Shown: positions 18,218 through 26,251, counted from the first letter of the stretch. The stretch: 64,000 bases of DNA from Nocardia terpenica (GCF_013186535.1 NZ_JABMCZ010000005.1:1550001-1614000); one strand, 5' to 3'. A program made the numbers and translations. Notes: generated by a model from the letters alone, not told the origin.

Positions 18218-18343
18218 TCGCATGGGGATGGCGATGGGCAGTTCGGTGCGACCGACAGCGATGAGCAGGTTCTGCCGTGCGCCCGGCCGTGCCTGCCCGG
18301 CCCGGCCGCGGTGGCCCGTCGAGCGATACCGGCGGAGGTCACG

Positions 18344-18499
18344 ATGAGGCTGCTGCGGTCCGGTCGGCGATGGGCGCCGATCGGTTGTCTGGCAATAGGT
18401 TCGGCTCCGATCCTGTCCTCGGCCTGCACGCCGGACAGGACGCTGGGCGGCCAGCAGGTCTCCACGACGATGACGCTCGATACCGTGACCCGCCGATGA
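18344..18499 (+). CDS. Small exported or lipid-anchored peptide
   Basis: A 51-residue open frame with a strong GGAGG five bases before ATG 18344. It has a basic start (MRLLRSGRR), a short hydrophobic stretch and an ILSSAC element resembling a lipobox, though the -3 residue is Ser rather than Leu. The remaining 23 residues are polar and Thr-rich. No family was recognised. It lies 22 bases before the esterase gene and is probably in the same unit downstream of motif copy B. Confidence 0.45.
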   Translation: MRLLRSGRRWAPIGCLAIGSAPILSSACTPDRTLGGQQVSTTMTLDTVTRR

Positions 18500-18521
18500 C
18501 CGAACACGAGGCGGCGACCCG

Positions 18522-19658
18522 ATGAGCCTGACCGGTGACGGCCTGTTCTATGCGCTGGTGGCCATCGCGGTCGCGGCGATGCTCATCACCCTGATCGGGT
18601 GGAACGTTGTGCGCGGCCCACGCCCGCTGCGCTGGCTGACTCGCCTGATCATGATCGGCGCCTGTCAGTTCACCGCGGTCGCTGTGGTCGCGGTGTGGAT
18701 CAACGACGCCAACGGCCTGTACACCTCGTGGAATGATCTGCTCGGTCGGCCGGACGATCAAGCCGAAGCGGTCTCGACCGCACCCGAGCCGGTACGTTTT
18801 CGCGACACCGGCGGTGGCGTCCTCGGCATCGACTACCGCGGACCCGAATCGAGGCTGCGCGGTCGTGTCCTGATCTGGACACCGCCGCAGTATCGCCGAG
18901 ACATCCACGGCGACTACCGGTTTCCGGTGATCATGCTGCTGCACGGAGTGCCCGGCAGCCCGCAGGCATGGATCAAAGGGGGCCGCGCCACCACGCTGCT
19001 CGCCGCCATGATGCGCACCGGGCGGCTGCCACCGGCCATTCTCGTCATGCCGCGCGTCGACCCGGGCGTCAACACCGACTGCACCGATGTCCCCCGCGGC
19101 CCGCGGACCGCCACCTGGCTCGCCCACGACATCCCCCGCCTCGTCGCCAGCCACTTCCGTGCCCTCGACCGGCCGTCCGGATGGGCCGTGGTGGGCGACT
19201 CGACCGGGGGCTACTGCGCCGCCAAACTTCCGCTGCAGTTTCCGGCCGTCTTCGGCACCGGACTGGCGTTCGCGCCCGACGACTTCCGTGGCGACCCGGC
19301 GGTGATTCCCAGCAGGGCCCTGCGCCTGGCCAACGACCCCGTGCGCCTGGCGCGCACCGGCGCACCGGTATCCCTGCTCGTGGTCACCGGCGGGCACGAC
19401 CCCTACAGCAGTCCCGCCAACGCGCGAGCGCTGTACACCGCCGCGACGCCACCCACCCGCGTGGCCGCACCGCTCATCGTCTCCGGCGGCGGGCACAACT
19501 GGGGCACCTGGCAAGCGATGTACCCGAGGGCATTCGCCTGGCTCGGCGCCCATCTCAGCCTGCCCCGGAAAGGTTCCGTCCCAACGACTCCGCAGGCCAC
19601 GAGCGTCCCCCGCGTCCAGGCCGCCGCACCGGCTGCCATGCCACCGCGGTCACGATGA
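18522..19658 (+). CDS. Membrane-anchored alpha/beta-hydrolase (esterase family)
   Basis: A 378-residue protein with two N-terminal transmembrane helices (about 10-27 and 43-62) and an exported alpha/beta-hydrolase domain of the esterase/mycolyltransferase-like family. VIMLLHGVPGSPQAW begins the catalytic domain; GDSTGGYCA supplies the nucleophile Ser in a G-x-S-x-G elbow; TGGHDPY and GGGHNWGTW supply the likely Asp and His. Substrate is unknown; related actinobacterial proteins act on cell-envelope esters. A 30-residue Ala/Pro-rich tail follows the domain. Its 3' end overlaps a convergent small gene by nine bases. Confidence 0.85.
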   Translation: MSLTGDGLFYALVAIAVAAMLITLIGWNVVRGPRPLRWLTRLIMIGACQFTAVAVVAVWINDANGLYTSWNDLLGRPDDQAEAVSTAPEPVRFRDTGGGVLGIDYRGPESRLRGRVLIWTPPQYRRDIHGDYRFPVIMLLHGVPGSPQAWIKGGRATTLLAAMMRTGRLPPAILVMPRVDPGVNTDCTDVPRGPRTATWLAHDIPRLVASHFRALDRPSGWAVVGDSTGGYCAAKLPLQFPAVFGTGLAFAPDDFRGDPAVIPSRALRLANDPVRLARTGAPVSLLVVTGGHDPYSSPANARALYTAATPPTRVAAPLIVSGGGHNWGTWQAMYPRAFAWLGAHLSLPRKGSVPTTPQATSVPRVQAAAPAAMPPRSR

Positions 19659-19934
19659 GTGTGGAGCCGGTCGTCCGGGCCGGAGCGTCGCGGTGTGTCC
19701 GGCCGGAGTAGTCCTGTGCGCCCGGACCGATGTTCGCGCTTTCCGGTGAGCCCCGCGGCAGCGTGGGCATACCCGTTCCGATTCATGGTGGTTGTCGATC
19801 GTCCACCGCAGGCATTGTCGGCACCAGGTGGAGGTCGGTGGCTCCAGCAGGTCGGTAAGGCCGATCGCCAGCATGGCCACGATCGTGGTCAGAAGCATTG
19901 TGGCCAAAGAGAAAGCCAGGATGTCCAGTGCCAT
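19650..19934 (-). CDS. Membrane peptide with C-terminal zinc ribbon
   Basis: A 94-residue protein: one transmembrane helix (about residues 4-27) followed by a CxxC-x15-CxxC zinc-ribbon (CRQC at about 37-40, CPRC at about 55-58) and a basic tail. The frame is open to GTG 20003, but that overlaps the predicted -10 element, so ATG 19934 with GAGGA upstream is preferred. No family was recognised; the ribbon suggests protein-protein contact or metal sensing at the membrane. It is preceded by a well-formed promoter containing motif copy D. Confidence 0.6.
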   Translation of the reverse strand: MALDILAFSLATMLLTTIVAMLAIGLTDLLEPPTSTWCRQCLRWTIDNHHESERVCPRCRGAHRKARTSVRAHRTTPAGHTATLRPGRPAPHSS

Positions 19935-19990
19935 GGAGCTCAGTTCCTCGTAGTCGGCTCTCGTTACGCCGAAGCGTGCATAGCGCCACA

Positions 19991-20019
19991 AGTATAGTGG
20001 CACTCTGCAATAGTTGCTA
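19991..20019 (-). promoter_or_regulatory. Promoter of the zinc-ribbon membrane peptide gene
   Basis: On the minus strand TAGCAA (20019-20014) and TATACT (19996-19991) form -35 and -10 elements with a 17-base spacer. The shared motif copy D fills the spacer, so a repressor bound there would occlude RNA polymerase. The -35 is a weak match; the -10 is strong. Confidence 0.55.
20000..20016 (-). promoter_or_regulatory. Shared 17-bp motif, copy D (zinc-ribbon peptide gene)
   Basis: Reads CAACTATTGCAGAGTGC on the minus strand, 14 of 17 identical to the consensus CAACTGTTGCAKACTGC. It lies in the spacer of a predicted promoter, 65 bases before ATG 19934. The divergent gene at 20113 could also be affected. 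Confidence 0.55.
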
Positions 20020-20112
20020 TGTGCTAGTTTTGTCGACGGACGAATCGCGATCGGGAACTCGGTGGCGGTCGGAGCCGACTATTGACCCGTGTACGGCGTG
20101 AGTGGACCGAAT

Positions 20113-20703
20113 ATGCGAAGTGTCATGCCCATGAACCACGAGATGGGCTTGATGTCCACGATGCTGCCGGTGTGGATTCGAGTGGCGTGGTCGATCGCGT
20201 TGGCTGTCGTCGCGGTGCTGCATTTGTGGCACGCCGCAGCGTTGCGGGGGCAGCCGCGGTGGTGGCACGGGGTGCATACCGCGATGGCGGTGGGCATGGC
20301 CGCGATGTATGCCGCCGATCCGATGAAACAGGCCGGCCTCGATCGGGCGATGTTCACGGTCTTCGCTGTGGTGGCGGTCGGGCTCGTCGTGGTGACGGCC
20401 GGGGTGGGCCGTCGGGAGGGCGCGGCGAATCCGTTGTGGGCGTTGACCGTTGTCGGTGCCGCCGCGATGGCGTACATGTCGGCGGTCATGCTGTGGCCGC
20501 AGGCGATCGGCCCTGTGGTGTCGTGGGTCGTGATCGCGTACTTGTGTGTCGACGCGATCGGCTGGGCGTTCGGCGTCTGGGATCGCCTGGCGGTGCTGCG
20601 GCGCGAATCCATCGGGCTGGCAGGCCACGATTCGGTCGATGTCCGGATCAGCCTGGCCGTCATGGCCGCGAGCATGGCGTACATGCTGGCCGCGATGATG
20701 TAG
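20113..20703 (+). CDS. DUF5134 six-helix membrane protein
   Basis: A 196-residue polytopic protein with about six hydrophobic helices, rich in Met and with HLWHA and HGVHTAMAVGMAAMY segments typical of DUF5134, an actinobacterial family of unknown function. Clusters of His and Met on helices suggest metal contact, which fits its position beside the nickel/cobalt resistance pair, but this is inference. ATG 20113 was chosen as the first in-frame ATG; ATG 20125 and 20131 are alternatives because no strong ribosome-binding site separates them. Confidence 0.78.
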   Translation: MRSVMPMNHEMGLMSTMLPVWIRVAWSIALAVVAVLHLWHAAALRGQPRWWHGVHTAMAVGMAAMYAADPMKQAGLDRAMFTVFAVVAVGLVVVTAGVGRREGAANPLWALTVVGAAAMAYMSAVMLWPQAIGPVVSWVVIAYLCVDAIGWAFGVWDRLAVLRRESIGLAGHDSVDVRISLAVMAASMAYMLAAMM

Positions 20704-20720
20704 AAGAGTGAATGCTGGTG

Positions 20721-21083
20721 TCAGCCAGCGGTTTCCGGCTTGTCGGACAGGCCCAGGCGCAGGTGTTCGCTGTGGTAGACGGCTTCGTCGAGCAGTTGGG
20801 CGACGTGGGTGTCGTAGAGGCTGTAGATGATGCTGCGCCCGGTGCGGGTGCCGACGACCAGGCCGAGGTTGCGCAGCAGGCGCAACTGATGAGAGACCGC
20901 GGACTGCTCCATGCCGACCGCCTCGGCGAGCTCGGTCACCGGCAGCGGCCCCTGGCGGAGTTCGGTCAGGATCAGCAACCGGCTCGGCGTGGCCAGCGCC
21001 TGCAGGGTGTTGGCCACGTGGGCGGCGGCGTCGGCATCCAGGCGTGCTACCGGCCGGTCGCGGCCCTCGACTCCGTGTCCCAT
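20721..21083 (-). CDS. nmtR: Nickel/cobalt-sensing ArsR-family repressor NmtR
   Basis: A 120-residue protein almost collinear with M. tuberculosis NmtR, starting with the same MGHGVEGR sequence, which fixes ATG 21083 because Gly2 and His3 act as metal ligands. The winged helix (TLQALATPSRLLIL, MEQSAVSHQL) is complete. Of the C-terminal ligands, Asp91, His93, His104 and His107 are kept, but the positions of His109 and His116 are Arg and Pro. Metal binding releases DNA and derepresses the adjacent P-type ATPase. It is divergent from ctpJ. Confidence 0.93.
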   Translation of the reverse strand: MGHGVEGRDRPVARLDADAAAHVANTLQALATPSRLLILTELRQGPLPVTELAEAVGMEQSAVSHQLRLLRNLGLVVGTRTGRSIIYSLYDTHVAQLLDEAVYHSEHLRLGLSDKPETAG

Positions 21084-21100
21084 ACCGGAGCAGCCTACCG

Positions 21101-21128
21101 TGAACATGAGACATGAAGATGTGTTCAT
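21101..21128. promoter_or_regulatory. Candidate NmtR operator
   Basis: The nmtR-ctpJ intergenic region holds a dyad ATGAA-6-TTCAT (21113-21128), nested in a longer TGAACA...TGTTCA repeat beginning at 21101. AT-rich TGAA/TTCA dyads are the usual ArsR/SmtB-family operator form. Its position fits control of both divergent genes. Confidence 0.6.
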
Positions 21129-21179
21129 CTGTTCTGTTATCGTGGGCCGAGTTGATTGCTTTCGCTGTGGAGGTGGCTC

Positions 21180-23138
21180 GTGGTCGCATCGACCGTCAGT
21201 CCGGCCCGCTCGGCATCGGCTCCGGTGCCGGTGCGCCGCACGAGGTTGTTCGCGCTGCCGGAGATGCGGTGGGCGGGGTTGGCTCTGGGTTTGTTCGCGC
21301 TGGGCCTGATCGCTCAGCTGGCGGGCGCGCCGCACTGGACGTGGTGGGCGTTGTATCTGGCCTGCTACGCCGCGGGTGGGTGGGAGCCGGGTCTGGCGGG
21401 GTTGCGGGCGTTGCGGGACAAGACCCTGGACGTGGATCTGCTGATGGTCGTCGCGGCGATCGGTGCGGCGGCGATCGGCCAGATCACCGACGGCGCACTG
21501 CTGATCGTCATCTTCGCCACCTCCGGGGCGCTGGAAGCCCTGGCCACCGCGCGCACCGAGGACTCGGTGCGTGGACTGCTGGACCTGGCACCCGAGACCG
21601 CGACCCGCGTCACCGCCGACGCCGACGAGGAGGTCGTGGCGGCGGCCGAGCTGGAGGTCGGTGATGTGCTGGTGGTGCGGCCCGGTGAGCGGATTCCCGC
21701 CGATGCCACGGTGATCGGCGGGGGCAGCGAGGTCGATCAGGCCACGATCACCGGCGAACCGCTGCCGGTGGACAAGACCCCGGGCGAGGAGGTGTTCGCC
21801 GGAACCCTCAACGGCACCGGCGTCTTGCGTCTGCGCGTGGATCGCCGCACCGCCGACTCGGTGGTGGCGCGCATCGCGTCGCTGGTCGAGCAGGCCAGCC
21901 GCACCAAGGCCCGCACCCAGTTGTTCATCGAGAAGGTCGAGCAGCGCTACTCGCTCGCCATGGTGGCGGTCACGCTCGCGGTGTTCGTGGTGCCGCTGCT
22001 CGCCGGTGAGACGCTACAGCGGGCCTTGTTGCGGGCGATGACGTTCATGATCGTCGCCTCCCCGTGCGCGGTGGTGCTGGCGACCATGCCGCCGCTGCTG
22101 GCCGCGATCGCCAACGCCGGTCGCCACGGCGTGCTCGCCAAATCCGCGATCGTGATGGAACAGCTGGGCACCATCTCCCGTATCGCGTTCGACAAGACCG
22201 GCACCCTGACCCGAGGCACACCCGAACTCACCGAAATCCACAGCGTGGAACCGAGATTCGACTCCGATGAACTGCTTCGCCTGGCAGCCGCCGCCGAGCA
22301 TCCCAGCGAGCACCCCCTCGCCGCCGCGATCGTGAAAGCCGCACGCGCACACCATCTCCCGCTGCCCGCCGTCGACGAATTCACCGCCCACCCCGGGCGC
22401 GGTGTCTCCGCGCTGGTCGGCGAGAGGTTCATCGGTGTCGGGTCTGCCGCTGCGCTGCTCGCCGAGCACCCCGACACCGGTGCGGCCGCGCAGACCGTCG
22501 CCCGGTTGCAGAACCAGGGCTACACGGCGGTGGTCGTGACCTGCGAAGGCCACCCCATCGGCGTCCTGGCCATCAGTGACCGGACCCGCCCCGAAGCCGC
22601 CGACGCGGTCGCCGCAGCCGAGCGCGTGACCGGCCACACCCCCGTGTTGCTGACCGGCGACAACCGGGCCACCGCGGCACGGCTCGCCGCGCAGGTCGGT
22701 ATCACCGACGTCCGCGCGGGACTACTCCCCGATGCCAAGGCCGACACCGTCCACGAGATGCAAGCCGACGGCACCCGGATCGCGATGGTCGGCGACGGCC
22801 TCAACGACGCACCCGCCCTCGCGATCGCCCAGATAGGCATCGCGATGGGCGGGGCCGGATCCGACCTCACCCTGCACACCGCCGACGCGGTCATCGTCCG
22901 CGACGACCTCACCACCGTCCCCACCATGATCGCGCTGTCGCGCCGAGCCCGCCGGGTGGTCGTCGCCAACCTCGCCATCGCCGCCACCTTCATCAGCGTG
23001 CTGGTCATCTGGGACCTCGTGGGCACCCTGCCGCTACCGCTGGGCGTGGCCGGACACGAAGGCTCGACCATCCTCGTCGGCCTCAACGGGCTACGCCTGC
23101 TCAGACACACCGCCTGGCACCGCGCCACCACCACCTGA
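21180..23138 (+). CDS. ctpJ: P1B-4-type heavy-metal-exporting ATPase (CtpJ-like)
   Basis: A 652-residue P-type ATPase. The phosphorylated Asp is D338 in DKTGT, the actuator has TGE (191-193), and GDGLND is present. The membrane metal site is SPC (294-296) with HEGST (626-630) in the last helix region, the pair that defines the P1B-4 group exporting Co, Ni or Zn. There is no N-terminal metal-binding domain, as in M. tuberculosis CtpJ, which is controlled by NmtR. GTG 21180 follows a GTGGAGG ribosome-binding site by six bases. The 3' end overlaps the lasso B2 gene by 48 bases on the opposite strand. Confidence 0.92.
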   Translation: MVASTVSPARSASAPVPVRRTRLFALPEMRWAGLALGLFALGLIAQLAGAPHWTWWALYLACYAAGGWEPGLAGLRALRDKTLDVDLLMVVAAIGAAAIGQITDGALLIVIFATSGALEALATARTEDSVRGLLDLAPETATRVTADADEEVVAAAELEVGDVLVVRPGERIPADATVIGGGSEVDQATITGEPLPVDKTPGEEVFAGTLNGTGVLRLRVDRRTADSVVARIASLVEQASRTKARTQLFIEKVEQRYSLAMVAVTLAVFVVPLLAGETLQRALLRAMTFMIVASPCAVVLATMPPLLAAIANAGRHGVLAKSAIVMEQLGTISRIAFDKTGTLTRGTPELTEIHSVEPRFDSDELLRLAAAAEHPSEHPLAAAIVKAARAHHLPLPAVDEFTAHPGRGVSALVGERFIGVGSAAALLAEHPDTGAAAQTVARLQNQGYTAVVVTCEGHPIGVLAISDRTRPEAADAVAAAERVTGHTPVLLTGDNRATAARLAAQVGITDVRAGLLPDAKADTVHEMQADGTRIAMVGDGLNDAPALAIAQIGIAMGGAGSDLTLHTADAVIVRDDLTTVPTMIALSRRARRVVVANLAIAATFISVLVIWDLVGTLPLPLGVAGHEGSTILVGLNGLRLLRHTAWHRATTT

Positions 23139-23717
23139 ACCCCGGTCGCCCCAACGCACCGGCATACCCCTCCGGCCGGGGATGCGGGAGTTCCGTCGCG
23201 GAGGGTTCGAATCCACGCCCACCGCCGAGGCGGAGACTCGTTGCAGGACAGTGAAGCCCAGCGTGACGTCCTGGTTGTCGTTGAGGACCTCGCCGTGCAG
23301 TTCGGTCCAGGAGTGGAAGCCGTAGCGCGGGTTGGTGCAGATGCGTTCGCGGGCCACGATGACCTGGGCGGGTAGGCCGATGGCCGCGAGGTAGGTGGCC
23401 AGTGCCAGCGAGCGGGGCAGACACAGGCCGTTGGGGTGAACCGCGCGCAAGACCGATTGACTGAACAGGACCTCGCGGCGGGCGAGCCGGATCGCTACCG
23501 GCGGTTCCAGACGGCCGGGTAGCAGTCGGTCCGGTCCGGGGGTCAGGTCTGCGAGGTAGCGGTATGCCGGAGCCCAGCCCTCGGTGCGGAGCAGGCGCAG
23601 CGCCGTCCAGCTTCGCCGCAGTGCATAACCGCGGAGCCGATGGGGCAGGCGGGGCGGGGGTGGTACGCCATCGATATCGGAGAGCATGGACTCGAGTTGA
23701 GGTGCCAGGTCGGTCAT
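23091..23717 (-). CDS. Lasso peptide leader peptidase (B2 protein)
   Basis: A 208-residue transglutaminase-like Cys protease that cuts the leader from the lasso precursor. The Cys-His-Asp triad is visible as Cys99 in NGLCLPRSLALA, His135 in YGFHSWTELHG and Asp147 in LND. B2 proteins usually end shortly after this block; here about 45 Arg/Gly/Pro-rich residues follow, overlapping the end of ctpJ on the other strand. The tail looks like run-on through a lost stop. The start overlaps the B1 gene by four bases. Confidence 0.9.
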   Translation of the reverse strand: MTDLAPQLESMLSDIDGVPPPPRLPHRLRGYALRRSWTALRLLRTEGWAPAYRYLADLTPGPDRLLPGRLEPPVAIRLARREVLFSQSVLRAVHPNGLCLPRSLALATYLAAIGLPAQVIVARERICTNPRYGFHSWTELHGEVLNDNQDVTLGFTVLQRVSASAVGVDSNPPRRNSRIPGRRGMPVRWGDRGSGGGGAVPGGVSEQA

Positions 23718-23989
23718 CGGGCGGCGTCCGTTCGCGCGAGCAGGCGATGTTCGGTGAGCTGACCGATCAGCTTGGTGAGTCCGGCGCGCAACTGCTCCGG
23801 GCTCGCGTCGATGCGCTGTTCGAGCTGCCGGAGGGCTTCGGCCTCCGTTTCGCAGGTCATCGCCGTCTGCACCATGAGCGTGGCGGTGGGGTTCAGTTGA
23901 AAGTAGACGCCTTCGCGGGTGTCCAGGATGATGCCGACGCCGTCGGTGGTGTCGAGAATGGCATCGTTACCGAGTTGCAGCAGTGACAT
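23714..23989 (-). CDS. Lasso peptide PqqD-like recognition protein (B1)
   Basis: A 91-residue PqqD-family RRE protein. It binds the leader of the lasso precursor and delivers it to the B2 protease. DGVGIILDTREGVYFQLNPTATLM is the conserved beta region of the RRE fold (residues about 16-39), followed by three helices. It is six bases after the cyclase gene and overlaps the B2 start. Identification rests on family shape and on its place between the cyclase and protease genes. Confidence 0.9.
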   Translation of the reverse strand: MSLLQLGNDAILDTTDGVGIILDTREGVYFQLNPTATLMVQTAMTCETEAEALRQLEQRIDASPEQLRAGLTKLIGQLTEHRLLARTDAAR

Positions 23990-23995
23990 TGGTGA

Positions 23996-25720
23996 TCAGC
24001 TCCTCACCGGGTGCGACGACCGGCTTTCCAGGCCGTGGAGAAAAAGCTCGGTCATGGCCGTGCAGATCAGGGTCTCGGTATTGCGGCGGATCGACAGCGG
24101 ATCGGCCAGAACGGCCGCCAACCGCTGCGGGTCGACGATGTTCATCCGCGCCAGCATCGAGTCGGCGCCGAGGAGTTCGGCGAACAACGGCCGGTGCTTC
24201 AGACAGAAGGTTTCGTGCGGCGAGTCCAGCCACAGCCGACCGTGCCGACGCCAGATCAGCGGTGGCACACGGTCTTTCAGCAGCAACCGTAATACCGGTT
24301 TGCCGATGATGCGGCCGCCGTAGGGAATGCAGCGGTAGGCCGTCGGCATGCCGGTCATCAGCTCGTACAGTTCCCGGTCGGCCATCGGGGAGCAGAATTG
24401 CACCCCGTGCGGCCACGCGAGCGCGAGATCGGTGGTCTGTTCCTCGGGCAGGAACTCCGGATCGGGAAATGTGAACGGCAGACCGGACATCGGCACCAGG
24501 AAATCGGTGTGCTGCGCGTTCTCGCCGACCGGGGCGTTGTCGGTCACCAGGGAATGCGAGCGGCCGATGCTCTTGATCAAATTTGGCAGCGTCCAGCGGG
24601 AACTGAGCAGGCCCCGCAGCATCAAGCGTTTCTCCGCCACGCTCAGGCGGCCGAACAGCACATCGTGCACGCCGTAGCGCAGGACCGGACCGAACAGCAG
24701 ATCACCGTCTCGACCCCAGGTCAGTAGCGCCAGTCCGTCCTGCCGGACCCGCTGCACGGTCTGTTCCAGCCAGCGGTACCCCTTGTGGTTGTAGGGATGG
24801 GGAAACCGCCAGTCCGCGCTCAGATGCCCGGGACCGATATCGGTCGCTATCGGCACCAAGGGAATCGACAGATGCTGGCACACCGCCGCGGCATAGCCGG
24901 ACTCGTCGGCCAGCGAATCATCGGTATCGAGGTGGTAGGCGGTCACCTCGGCACCGCAGGCCACCAGTGCCGCGGCCACGGCCGAGGAATCCATGCCGCC
25001 GCTGAGCAGCAGTCCGACGCGACCGCTGCGCGCATAGGGCCGGGCCGCCGCCAGCAGCAACTCCCAGGCCCGGTCCGCGTAGTCCTGCGGCGTGCTGCCT
25101 CGCGGCAGCGGCTTCGGCTTGATCCGGTCGTACTCGACGATGTCGACCGTCGCGCCGTCGAAGACCGCCACGGTCCCCGGACGGAGAAACCGCAATTCCG
25201 GATAGGCCAGGATGGCGTCGCCGCGGCAGATCCGCCAGATGGTGCCGCGATCCAGTCGGTCGAGCGGATCGGGCACCAGATCGGCGGGATCGCTGGACCA
25301 TTCCAGGGTGTTGCCGGACTGCTTGTAGAACACGGTGTTGCGGGTGAACAGGCTGCGGAACAGGAAAACCCGTTCCGATGTGACCAGGCAGCCGGTCAGA
25401 TCCCCCGGCAACCCGGCCAACTCCGCGTACCGTCCGTTCCGCAGCGCCGCGATGATCCCGTCGGCGAGCGCGGCGTCCGGGGTGCTGGCGAGTGTGCCGC
25501 CCAGTGCGAGGTAGGCGCGCTCGAGCGGGCGCGTGAACCCGGCCGTCCGATCCGAGCCCGGGCGCAGCCATTGCCGCAGGTACGCCGGGCTGGCCGGGGC
25601 GGTCCGTTCGGGGAAGGCCGTATAGGGCACACAGTCGTAATCGATAGGAGATCCGTTGCCGGGCAGAGTTGTTCGGCCAGCACAGCCGAGCTGGTCCACG
25701 GTGAGCGGAGCGGGACCCAT
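23996..25720 (-). CDS. Lasso macrolactam synthetase (cyclase, C protein)
   Basis: A 574-residue asparagine-synthetase-like enzyme that adenylates the ring Asp/Glu side chain and joins it to the core N-terminus, trapping the lasso fold. The ATP-pyrophosphatase motif SGGMDS lies at 240-245; LLTWGRDGDLLFG is the second nucleotide-site block. The N-terminal half is a degenerate glutaminase domain without the usual Cys2, as in lasso cyclases. It is 112 bases downstream of the precursor gene and heads the C-B1-B2 run. Confidence 0.93.
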   Translation of the reverse strand: MGPAPLTVDQLGCAGRTTLPGNGSPIDYDCVPYTAFPERTAPASPAYLRQWLRPGSDRTAGFTRPLERAYLALGGTLASTPDAALADGIIAALRNGRYAELAGLPGDLTGCLVTSERVFLFRSLFTRNTVFYKQSGNTLEWSSDPADLVPDPLDRLDRGTIWRICRGDAILAYPELRFLRPGTVAVFDGATVDIVEYDRIKPKPLPRGSTPQDYADRAWELLLAAARPYARSGRVGLLLSGGMDSSAVAAALVACGAEVTAYHLDTDDSLADESGYAAAVCQHLSIPLVPIATDIGPGHLSADWRFPHPYNHKGYRWLEQTVQRVRQDGLALLTWGRDGDLLFGPVLRYGVHDVLFGRLSVAEKRLMLRGLLSSRWTLPNLIKSIGRSHSLVTDNAPVGENAQHTDFLVPMSGLPFTFPDPEFLPEEQTTDLALAWPHGVQFCSPMADRELYELMTGMPTAYRCIPYGGRIIGKPVLRLLLKDRVPPLIWRRHGRLWLDSPHETFCLKHRPLFAELLGADSMLARMNIVDPQRLAAVLADPLSIRRNTETLICTAMTELFLHGLESRSSHPVRS

Positions 25721-25832
25721 GATGCACGAAACCTCTCGTTCGGCAGGCGCTTCGGCGCCGTGATCCCCTCCCCCGACGCGGACAGCGCGCCGAGGGAGGG
25801 GAAGGGATGGGATTGGCCATCACTGCGTGCGG

Positions 25833-25949
25833 TTACAGGATGTCGCCATGGCCGAGCAGGTCAGGATGACCGTGCGTCAGCGCGGCAGTATGCTCCTCGA
25901 CGGTCCCCAGGCGAATCACCTCGGGCTCGATGTAGGACATCTTCTGCAT
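25833..25949 (-). CDS. Lasso peptide precursor (A peptide)
   Basis: A 38-residue gene just upstream of the cyclase, with an almost ideal AAGGAGGTG seven bases before ATG 25949. The leader has the Y-x-x-P motif recognised by RRE proteins (YIEP, residues 6-9) and ends EEHTA. Lasso leaders carry Thr at -2; taking that Thr gives the core ALTHGHPDLLGHGDIL with Asp at position 8, matching an eight-residue Ala1-Asp8 ring and an eight-residue tail. Starting the core at the following Gly would put Asp at 4 and 10, outside the usual 7-9 ring positions. The start residue Ala rather than Gly is unusual but known in the class. Confidence 0.87.
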   Translation of the reverse strand: MQKMSYIEPEVIRLGTVEEHTAALTHGHPDLLGHGDIL

Positions 25950-26251
25950 TGTTGTCACCTCCTTTCTCCTTCATTCTCGTGGATACGAATTTCGGGAGCG
26001 TGAAAATAAGACGGCAGGCAATGTAGAATCATTCCTACCGGTCTGGTGAAATGTGATTCATGCTGGTCGGTCGCGAACGTACTCCGCTGTGCTACAAGGG
26101 ATCTCGGAAGCAAGTCGATCAACTGTCAGGTTCCAACCGTAGCCTTCGGAAGCCCTTTGCGTCGACCCCCTAAATGCGGTCAAACTTCGCGCCGGTAGGC
26201 CGGTCCAATTAGACTGCGCCGCATTTGTTTCCGAACGGGTTCCAATTCGTG
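25950..26251. other. Leader region upstream of the lasso cluster, no gene seen
   Basis: This 300-base stretch is richer in A and T than its surroundings, especially 25965-26060. It probably holds the lasso promoter, reading toward the minus strand, but no -35/-10 pair stands out clearly enough to place. No open frame with support was found. Confidence 0.4.

Noticed and set aside
18138..18347. Frame overlapping the motif B region
   Set aside because: Arg/Pro-rich with no start signal, and it spans the candidate regulatory site.
23195..23225. GGTTCGAATCC, like the T-arm of a tRNA, near the B2 gene end
   Set aside because: The flanking bases cannot form the five-base T stem and no acceptor or anticodon arm lies upstream.
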